From NCBI GenBank assembly GCA_037179385.1, contig CM074196.1, positions 28,851,986-28,915,985 of the forward strand: 64,000 bases of DNA, written 5' to 3'. Under the pieces are notes generated by a model. The model was not told the origin of the DNA, did not search any database, and saw only the letters and a list, made by a program, of their open reading frames with translations. The DNA is from Holothuria scabra. Lineage: Eukaryota; Echinodermata; Holothuroidea; Aspidochirotida; Holothuriidae. This document shows, in pieces, positions 56,586 through 64,000 of this stretch. The translations under genes were made by a program, and so were the position numbers. How positions within the stretch are numbered: position 1 is the stretch's first letter; each line of letters starts with the position of its first letter.

Positions 56586-58342
56586 GTATGTAGGTAGAAT
56601 TCTACAGCTCTGTGGACCCACAATTATTTATTTAATGGCAGACAGTTCTCATGGTCTTCTAACGTTGTCAAGTGGCAGAGTGGTCTATTCCAATGTCTTT
56701 CACATGTGCATGGGTTGAAATCCACTCAATGTAAACAGGTTCTTCCCCTTTCTTTCCTCCCACTTGGCATTGACTTGCCATGAAAATGGGTTTCCCAGCT
56801 GACAAAGTCTGCTGTGTGCCGGACTGAAGCCAGTTGGGCAGACCAGTTAACTTGCCAAATTTGGCTTTTTCACAATCCATTTGTTTTAATTGTACAATAG
56901 TGACTTACATACAAAGCGTAATTGACTGTAATCTCAATGAGCTGTACATGAGGTGTCTTGCTGGTTGGGATGCTGTTTGCACCTTATTGCTAGACTTACC
57001 CTCTGAATATAATGCCATTTCTTGTTTGCTCTCTACCCTAAATGCAAACACAATTAATTGTTTATTGCAGCCTATCAACAACCTTTTGTTTAAGGCACTA
57101 CTGAACCAGGCTTACAGGCAAGCAAACGTTGCCTGGCACTCTGCACGCTCAATGTAGATCAAACGTAGGGTGGTTTGAGATAACCTGCCATGGAAGGTAT
57201 CTGAGGTCCAAATGAGCCTTTGAGAATGTGTGGTATGGGTACATTTGGATGTGGCACCACTGTTGTAGGCTATAACGTTGAACCTTCATTGTTGCACAGT
57301 GGTAATCATTGGCCAGGTTGGATGCACACACTTCATTTCTGTTTATAGTTATTGAGCTTTATGGTAAAAGTAGTTACTGAAACTTAATATCTTGTTAACT
57401 CTGGTACCTTCGGTTGACATTTTCCAATGTCATTTCCAAATTAGTTTTTGATTAAATATATCTGTCTATGGATGATTCCAGGGTCTGCAATACTTCACAG
57501 TTGGTGTTCTCATTCCCTCTTCAAGTGTTTTATTCTAGTGAGGAATTCAGAATACTTTGATGACTGAGTGATTGAAAACTATTTCCTCTTCCTTGCAAAG
57601 TATTTGATTTTTACTTTCAGAAAAATATTTGAACCCTGTTCAAAGTTTGACAATGGCTCTGTGCAAGGAAATTGTTTATAAAACCTAGATCTTAAGGTGT
57701 TTAAAAACATGCTGGCTTTTCCATTGAAGATCCCCTGACTTGGCTTCTTTTAGTTTTTTCATACATATGGTTCAGAGACTCTCCAATCTCCTTGATGAAC
57801 ATTCTCCACCTAGGACATGAATGGTTACACCCAACATCATTTCTGCCTCATGTTTTTGTGTATTACAGGGGTTTGCATTTTTCGTTGTGCACCACTCTTT
57901 GTATAAGTTTGATGGAATACTGTGTTGAAGGTGTCCTTGCTTACATCCTGGGTAAATTGATTTGCTTTACTAGAATGTTTTAATGCCAGAGGGTTATGGT
58001 TCCATGTACCATTGAATCATTAAATATGTTTATAGTGGACCTTATGCATATGATGTGCAAAAGTGTCCTCCCCCTCCCCCTTTTGAGAAAATATGTATCA
58101 TTGCAAGTTACAATAGTAGCAATACACCAACAAATGTCAACAGTGATTTGTCAACCGATCAGACACATTCTTAAGTTTACTTCATGCACAGGGCAAAGTC
58201 TTCCGTTTGCATGCCATGTGATTCATTGTTTCCTACAAAATGATTCTGTGTGACACTAATGAATAAGATTTGTATTGGTACAGGTTTCCAGTTTAAGCTT
58301 GATATATGCATCTCTCTTTCTTCTTGTCAATGTTATTCTCAG
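56586..58342 (+). other. EFTUD2 intron 2
   Basis: From GTATGT to TTCTCAG, about 1.76 kb. It contains a tRNA-like SINE (56668-56880). No further exon seen. Confidence 0.8.
56668..56880 (+). mobile_element. tRNA-derived SINE (probable)
   Basis: A box A match, TGGCAGAGTGG (56673-56683), and a box B match, GGGTTGAAATCC (56712-56723), are spaced as in a tRNA gene. A non-tRNA body follows, so this looks like a SINE and not a working tRNA. No flanking duplication was identified. Confidence 0.6.
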
Positions 58343-58421
58343 AACCAATCATCAAACCCGTTAAACCCAAGAAATTTCTGCTGACAGAACAGAATCTGCC
58401 CACTACAGTCTATGACATGGA
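58343..58421 (+). CDS. EFTUD2: EFTUD2, third coding exon
   Basis: 79 bases between TTCTCAG and GTAAGT. With the preceding base it reads [20 protein letters not shown] and TTVYDM, the conserved linker before the GTPase domain, ending in phase 2 (GA|). The family's EPIIKPVK...YDM block is unmistakable. Confidence 0.95.
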
Positions 58422-58474
58422 GTAAGTATTGTTTCAATATGGTGGTGTGTGTGGGTATTACATACTCTCAGTCA

Positions 58475-58640
58475 TGCCTTGGGGCAGAGTGGTTAATGCT
58501 TGCTTGCTGCTAGGTTTTCCTATCATTTCCACCACAATAAGGTTGCTTCTTTCATTAGCCTTTAAAGGTCAAATCTCCAAATCCACTCTGTGTATATCTA
58601 AGTTAGTTAACTTAGTTACCCCCTCCCCTCCCCCCAAAAA
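58475..58640 (+). mobile_element. Possible tRNA-derived SINE
   Basis: GGGGCAGAGTGGTTAATGC (58481 onward) resembles a box A. A box B is only weakly visible (AGGTTTTCC near 58511). Low confidence. Confidence 0.3.
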
Positions 58641-58921
58641 ACTGGTTTAAGCTCTTCCTTTTGAAGACACGAACCTAGCTTATTGCTTGCTACTTACCTT
58701 AAAGAAAAGTCTAGAGCAAAATTGGTTTGATATGATACGTCGAAGAGAAACATATTCTAAGCATTCTGGTGAGTTTCATTATTTCCCATGTTCTGCAGGA
58801 CTGTTCTTGAGGTATTGGCAATTAAAGTTATCACATTTTCTCTAAAAAGTGAACTTGAAACAAGCAGGTGTGATGTCATGGATTCACTTTGCGGGCCAAT
58901 TTGGTGCTTTACTTTATTTTT

Positions 58922-60190
58922 GGTTTCGATGACAAGAGGAACCAATACAATCATGATGGCATGACGATACCTTGCCAGGTACAAGCCACTCATGAGAGCT
59001 CAAGCCTGGCACGTCTTTCCTCAGTCACGCAGAGCTCGTAACTGGCGTGGCTACCCGAAAATTGGGACACTGCAATGAACTCTGTCACTTGATATGCAAG
59101 AGCCCACCCTCTCTCATGGCATTTAGGTGCTGCAAGACTTAAATGGCTCAAGGGGAATTCTGACCATTTCCTTAGGGGGAACAGTTCTCTGTACCCCATA
59201 AGGCATTGAGTACGGGTATGTATGGGTGTATGTGTGTGTTTATGACACTTTGCTTGTTAACATGATATCTCAAGGTAGGAATGTCTGACAGTTTTCAAAC
59301 TTAGTACATAGATGTGCCATATTGAGAGGAAGAACTCTTTCGTTTTTAGCGGAGGTCAAATGTTATCTGGGGTCAACAGGGGTCAGTGTCTGAAAACCTT
59401 TTTAACGTAATATCTCAAGGTAGGAAACTTGGATAGATTTCATATTTGGTATCTAGATGTGTTATGGTCAGAAGATGGGCTCTTTTGTTTTGGCAGAGGT
59501 TGAAGGTCATCTCAGTCAAGATGGATCAAAGTCTGAAAATCTTGTTTAACACGATATCTCAAGATAGGAAACTTGGATAGATTTCATATTTGGTTTGTGA
59601 ATGAGTTATAGTCAGGAAATGGTCCCTATTATTTTTGGCAGAGGTCAAAGGTCATCTGGGGTCACTGGAGGTCAAAGTCTGAAAATCTGGCTTATGCAAT
59701 ATTTCAAGATAGGAAACTTGGATAGATTTCATATTTGGTATGTGGATGCATTATGGTCAGAGGATGGTCCCTATCGTTTTTGGTGGAAGTCAAAGTCATC
59801 TGGATTCACCATGGTCATAATCTTTTTCAAATGCAATTCAAGCTAGCTGTCATTCTGTATGTATGTTTTTCCATCTCTCTATCAACCATGGAGGTCAAAT
59901 GTCATTTTGGGTTTACTGTTGTTCAAAATGTGAATGAAAGCCTAATTGTAAGGTGTCAATACATCCTAAGGGTGGAAAACTAAAGTAGATTTCACATGTG
60001 GATGCACATTGTGGTGAGAAGATGATCCCTATTTTTGTTGGTGGAGGTCAAAGGTTATGTTGGATAACAAAATTATTTTTAGAACATTCTAGTATAACAT
60101 TTGATTGAGAAGATAATGGTACATGATGGAGTTATTTGCAAAGGAACATTTATGTATCATTGAATCCTTAATGCATTTTTGCACTCTGGT
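58922..60190 (+). repeat. Tandem array 3 of the 145-bp DR1 unit
   Basis: It starts GGTTTCGATGACAAGAGGAACC like array 2, with unrelated sequence (about 58965-59205) before the TG-rich part. Units at about 59265, 59408, 59550 and 59697 share GATATCTCAAGGTAGGAAACT, and later ones are degraded. A perfect AGGTCAAAGGTCA is at 59642-59654. It ends with AATGCATTTTTGCACTCTGG, as array 2 does. It lies in EFTUD2 intron 3. Confidence 0.8.
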
Positions 60191-60310
60191 TATCTGACAA
60201 ATGTAGTATTGCAAACTTCTTTGTCACCTTTAAAATATTTACCTGTAATAATGAAGTTTTAGTTGATTTAGTTTAATGTATTAATAGTTGTAATTATCTT
60301 TTCTGTGTAG

Positions 60311-60386
60311 ATTTCTTGCAGATTTAATGGATTATCCTGATCTGATAAGAAACGTCACTCTGGCTGGCCATCTTCATCATGGAAAG
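60311..60386 (+). CDS. EFTUD2: EFTUD2, fourth coding exon (P-loop)
   Basis: 76 bases after TGTGTAG. Joined to the GA of the previous exon it reads [20 protein letters not shown] and HLHHGK, then the donor GTTTGT at 60387 in phase 0. GHLHHGK is the start of the G1 (P-loop) motif, and the next exon must begin with the Thr codon. A second AG inside (TTGCAG at 60321) would break the frame, so the upstream acceptor is the correct one. Later exons lie outside the window. Confidence 0.95.
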
Positions 60387-61199
60387 GTTTGTTTTTAGTC
60401 TTACATAGGTCTCTTCATGTCCTGTGACATTATTCAAGGTTTGAGTTTGTCAACAAAGGTAGAGAACCAGAAGAGTTCCACTTGGGGTTTTCCTCAATAG
60501 AATTAGAGCATGGTGTCAAATCAAGTTTTGATATGTTAATGATTTACTTTATAAAACAATCTTGTGAAATTTACATTCAAATCTTCATCGCCCCTCATTA
60601 CCTCCTGATCCCTAGTTATGCACACTAAGTCCCTGGCAAGCTTTTACTAGCATAGTGGCACCAGGTGACCTCCCAACAAGATCACCTGATGACGTCATCT
60701 TTCCTGCTTGCCTGTCAAAGACTTCACACAGTTTTGAAGCTGGCTTTTCCCTCTGGGTTTTCAAGCTTCACTTTTACCTTCGATGTTTTTTGGCCTCCCT
60801 GCTTTGGATTTGAACATTCAGAATCGAGTTTTTGCAGGTCACAATGAGTATCCTTTTCCCTTTGGGAGGTTTTTGGGGTCTTGCTTTGGGATATAGTCAT
60901 AGATTTCTTTTTACTGCTCTTGTATTGCATTCTCTAAAGCTTAGATGTATTATTTTTCATTGCATTGTATTGTGTAAGAAGTTGCTGTATCCCTGATCAG
61001 GTTGGCCTTTGGTGGGCTTATCTTGTCGATATAAGCATGGCTTGTGTTTTCTTTTTAGGTTTTCAGTATTATCACTTTTACTTTGGAGCTGTTGCTACCG
61101 TATTTGCTCTTGGTCGTATTGATTTGCTTTCCATCCTTTAGGTCAGGTTTGTATTGTGTTGGAGCTGTTTGCTTCTTTGTTTGTTTTTCTCTTTTTGCA
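60387..61199 (+). other. EFTUD2 intron 4, left part
   Basis: T-rich intronic sequence without an exon. The intron continues past 64000 and contains the DIRS element listed next. Confidence 0.7.
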
Positions 61200-63262
61200 T
61201 GATCAGGTTCCTTCTCCAGGTGCTGTACCTGTAATGCCACCATTTTCAGAGTGGGACAAACATAATCTTTGCTGTAACTGCCGTTCCTGCTCAGACAAGC
61301 CAGATGTGCTATTGTCAGAATTGGACATGGGCATCCACAAAGGGTGGTGGAGCCTCAAGAATGCCCTAAGTGGTAACAATACTTTAGCCCCTGGTGGCTC
61401 TGATTTAGCCCTTAGTGGTTCACACTTTTAGCCCCTAGTGATACAATGCCTATTGCCATGAAGAAGAGGCTAGCTCTAAGCAACCCCGAATCTAGGCCTG
61501 TAAAGCAGGCTCCCCCCATAGTTTGCACAACCAAACCAGCAGGATTTGAGGAATAGAGCATGCCTTCCAAATCTTGTTCTGTAAAGCAGAGAGATCTTCG
61601 AGTCCGGTTGCTCCGCCCATTGTTTGCACAACCAGAGCAGCATGGTTTGAGGAACCGAGTGAGCCTTCCACACTTCTCAAATCTCAGCCTGTAATGCAGA
61701 GATCTTTGGGTCCAGTTGCTCCGCCCATTGTTTGCACAACCAGATCAGCATGGTTTGAGAAACCGCTGCCTACTACATTCAAGGCCAAGGTTTCTTCTGT
61801 GAGATCATCTTCAGCTTCTTCTGGAGCTCCACATACTGCTTCTCCTAGGCAGTCCTCGTTTTCCAGATGTTTGGTCTTCCTCACATAGACCTCTTTGCGT
61901 CGTGCCTTAACAACAAACTACCTCTGTTCAGATGTAGACACCTGAGCCCCTCTGCATGGTCAGTAGCCCCCCTAGCCCTGGATTGGAATGGTCTTTACCT
62001 GTTTGCGTTTCCTCCTCTTCCCTCCTACTGCCAGTACTGCTAAAGCTCTGTCACTCCAAAACCAGCATGTTGCTGGTAGTTCCTCTTGGGCCAAGGTAGT
62101 CATGGTTTTCTGATGCTCCTTCATCAGTCTGTTGGTAGATCTTCCATTTCAGTTTCCAGGCAACCCTCAACTTCTGTCCCAGCTCAGGGGCAGGGTATGC
62201 CATGCAGACCTGCACTTTCTTCAGTTAGTTGCGTGGCAATGGTCAACAGACTCCTTTTCTCTGAGGGCCTTTTGCAACGATCTGCATTCCTGGCATCCAA
62301 AGCAAGGAGAGGATCCACGATTAAAATTTTTGATTCGAGGCTGGAGAAGTTCTTCTCCTAGGCAGAAAGTCACGCTGTCGATCACTTGGAAGCAACAGCA
62401 GATCAACTGTGTGCCTTTTAGAAACTTCAGGTCAGCCCTTGCCTCTGTTCACTCAGGTTTTTCAGATGGCTCTTCAGTCAGCTCGAACAGCACAATCCTC
62501 TCCTTGCTTAGGAGAATGTTTAGCCAGAGGCCCCCTCGTCAATGCCTAGCACCTTCCTGGTCAATCAAGGACGTCCTTTCTGCTCTTTCTCGAGGAAATT
62601 TATGAGCCTATTTGTAATGCTCCTTTGGATGCCCTTACCAAGAAAACAGTCTTTTTGGTAGCCTCTGCTTCTGCTCGGAGATGCAGTGAACTACATGCTC
62701 TTTCTGTCGAACCAGTGTTCCTGCGCTTTATACTGGATGGCATTTACCTGCTTCCGAATCCAAATTTTCTAGCCAAGAACCAGTGCAGAATCCTTCTCTT
62801 CAGCTCCAGTTTTTCTGCCCCCTTTTCTTCGATCTCATCTGTAAGAGAGGATTGCTTCATCTGCCCAGTTCGTGCCTTGAAGTGGTATTTAGAAAAGACT
62901 AAGGCCTTTAGGTCTTCCAAGGCATTTTTTCTTTTGCTTCATTCTCCCTATTCTTCTGCCTCAAAGGATATTATATCTCTGTCGCTTGTGGGTCTGATCA
63001 GCCTCTTCACTTCTCCAGATAATGCTTGTCAGGGCTTATGCTTCATCAGCAACATGGTTCAAGGGGGTTCCTCAGAAGAACATCATGAGAGCTGCTTTGT
63101 GGAAGTTTCCATCCACTCTTGTGGCCTGCTACCTCTCCAATGTTGTGTCTCCAGATGCTCTTTTTGTGATGTCCATTCTCTGTGGTTCCAGCCAGTCATT
63201 CTAGACGTCAGAGTCCTCCCACCATCATTGTGGTGCGACATCTGATTACATATGTAATTAGG
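61200..63262 (+). mobile_element. Internally deleted DIRS-type retrotransposon
   Basis: Decayed + frames run in DIRS order. A gag-like Cys motif (FSEWDKHNLCCNCRSC) is at about 61240-61300. Three tandem units of roughly 85-115 bp (CCCATTGTTTGCACAACCAG) are at 61500-61770. RNase H-like residues (LALDWNGLYLFAFPPLP) are at about 61965-62025. The tyrosine recombinase occupies 62625-63245, with box I ASARRCSELHAL, a frameshift near 63020, then RAYASSATWFKGV, IMRAALWKF and ACYLSNV with the candidate Tyr nucleophile. The RT region is missing. The His of HxxR is not visible where expected, although HQLR is intact in the fragment at window position 160. It ends at TCTGATTACATATGTAA. Confidence 0.75.
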
Positions 63263-64000
63263 AGATAATTAGGGACAATGTGGATTACCCAAAGCTTCCT
63301 GGTTTGAGGATACCACCATGACATGTCCTCACCAAAAGCTTTATACAAATACAGTTTATTTTAACCACTCTGGATACTGATCAACATGTTGAAGTGAATT
63401 TATTCATTTTAAGATAAGGACCATTAGGTTCCTATTAATTTTTCAGGACCGAATGCAGTTTGAATAACCGATCTGGTCATTGTGGGATTGAATCCAATGC
63501 TGGCTTAAAATGTTGCATATGAGGTTCCCATTAATGTAAAAGTTTAGCAAACAATTAATGAATATCACCACCCAGAGTATGAAACCAACTGACCATTCTC
63601 ATTTCATCTCTGGTGAAATGTACATACACTTAAAAAAAATGTACTGAAACATAGTGCTTTACAAGTTCTAAAAGATGCTTTGCTGTTAATGGTCTAAGGG
63701 CAGTGTCATTTATGTAACTGGCGGTTATGGCCAAGTCACTTATGTATTTCCTTTGCTCACCTGCCCATACAGGCCAGATAGATCAATGACTCTCCCCTAA
63801 GATTGAGCTTCCTCTGTATTTCCAGTTGTTATTACCTGTTATGTTCATTCCTATGATTTCTCCATGTTGAGTCGCAAAACTTGAATACTCAGAAATGGTA
63901 ATAAGTTGAATGATTGTAAACAAAGGTACAAGGCAAAATCAAAAAACTTTAAGATGAAAAACATATTTGAGTGAGCACTCATCATTTCAAGTAAACTCGG
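63263..64000 (+). other. EFTUD2 intron 4, right part
   Basis: No exon starting with a Thr codon followed by EFTUD2-like sequence was found up to the window edge. AT-rich sequence without repeats that I recognise. Confidence 0.5.

Larger units (their letters stand above)
58422..60310 (+). other. EFTUD2 intron 3
   Basis: From GTAAGT to TGTGTAG, about 1.9 kb. Mostly occupied by array 3 of the DR1 unit, with a possible SINE at 58475. Confidence 0.8.

Noticed and set aside
56673..56723. Functional tRNA gene
   Set aside because: Box A and box B are present but the acceptor stem and anticodon arm do not fold as a tRNA, and the tract continues as a SINE body.
43736..60190. CRISPR-like arrays
   Set aside because: The repeats are about 145-bp contiguous tandem units without unique spacers, in a eukaryotic genome.
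60321..60327. Possible frameshift in EFTUD2 at the fourth coding exon
   Set aside because: Starting the exon after TGTGTAG with the two carried bases GA gives EFLADLMD in frame, so no base is missing.

Overview
This is a eukaryotic window of intron-bearing, AT-rich DNA, most likely from a marine invertebrate deuterostome such as an echinoderm. That placement is an inference. It rests on a clear spliceosomal EFTUD2/Snu114 gene with GT-AG introns, a single-exon leucine-rich-repeat receptor, abundant TAGGCCTA-rich sequence, and a transposon mix (DIRS, Ty3/gypsy, several non-LTR lineages, hAT, piggyBac) of the kind seen in such genomes. No prokaryotic features, rRNA or functional tRNA genes were found.

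Only two host genes can be supported. The first is an intact single-exon gene at 24508-25941 (+) for a 477-residue secreted-then-anchored LRR protein: signal peptide, LRRNT, about 13 LRRs, LRRCT, one membrane helix and a 7-residue tail. Two decayed relatives lie on the opposite strand at 3780-4034 and 11150-11665, and pieces of its 5' flank are duplicated at 17541-17880 and within 23130-24240, so this is a locally duplicating family. The second is the 5' part of EFTUD2 (U5 snRNP GTPase): four coding exons at 52748-52876, 56420-56585, 58343-58421 and 60311-60386 join in frame for 150 codons, ending inside the first GTP-binding motif. The rest of the gene lies beyond 64000.

Most of the window is mobile DNA. 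1-2300: end of a DIRS-type element and a decayed repeat-borne ORF. 5.3-6.8 kb: decayed gypsy pol. 13.3-15.6 kb: a 2.36-kb hAT-like element with an exact 8-bp target duplication. 18.3-19.7 kb: a tandem chain of four piggyBac-like MITEs, with the same MITE-spacer-MITE unit again at 49.1 and 54.6 kb. 21.2-22.8 kb: an inverted-repeat element holding a SINE-like insertion. 26.9-30.8 kb: two non-LTR retrotransposon fragments. 30.8-32.5 kb: hAT-like remnants. 33.4-35.2 kb: a large foldback palindrome. 36.3-39.3 kb: a LINE fragment carrying a nested hAT element and a nested SINE, then a 446-bp pentanucleotide array. 40.2-42.9 kb: two adjacent inverted-repeat elements. 43.7-44.4, 50.2-51.5 and 58.9-60.2 kb: arrays of a roughly 145-bp unit that carries a DR1 nuclear-receptor-type motif. 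61.2-63.3 kb: an internally deleted DIRS element inside an EFTUD2 intron.

The strongest candidates for something undescribed are the 210-bp SINE-like element built of serial hairpins (two copies, both with exact 16-17-bp target duplications), the three mobile-looking arrays of DR1-bearing units, the foldback palindrome with repeated CAAGATGGCGG motifs, and a GC-rich hairpin motif found six times in hAT-like sequence.
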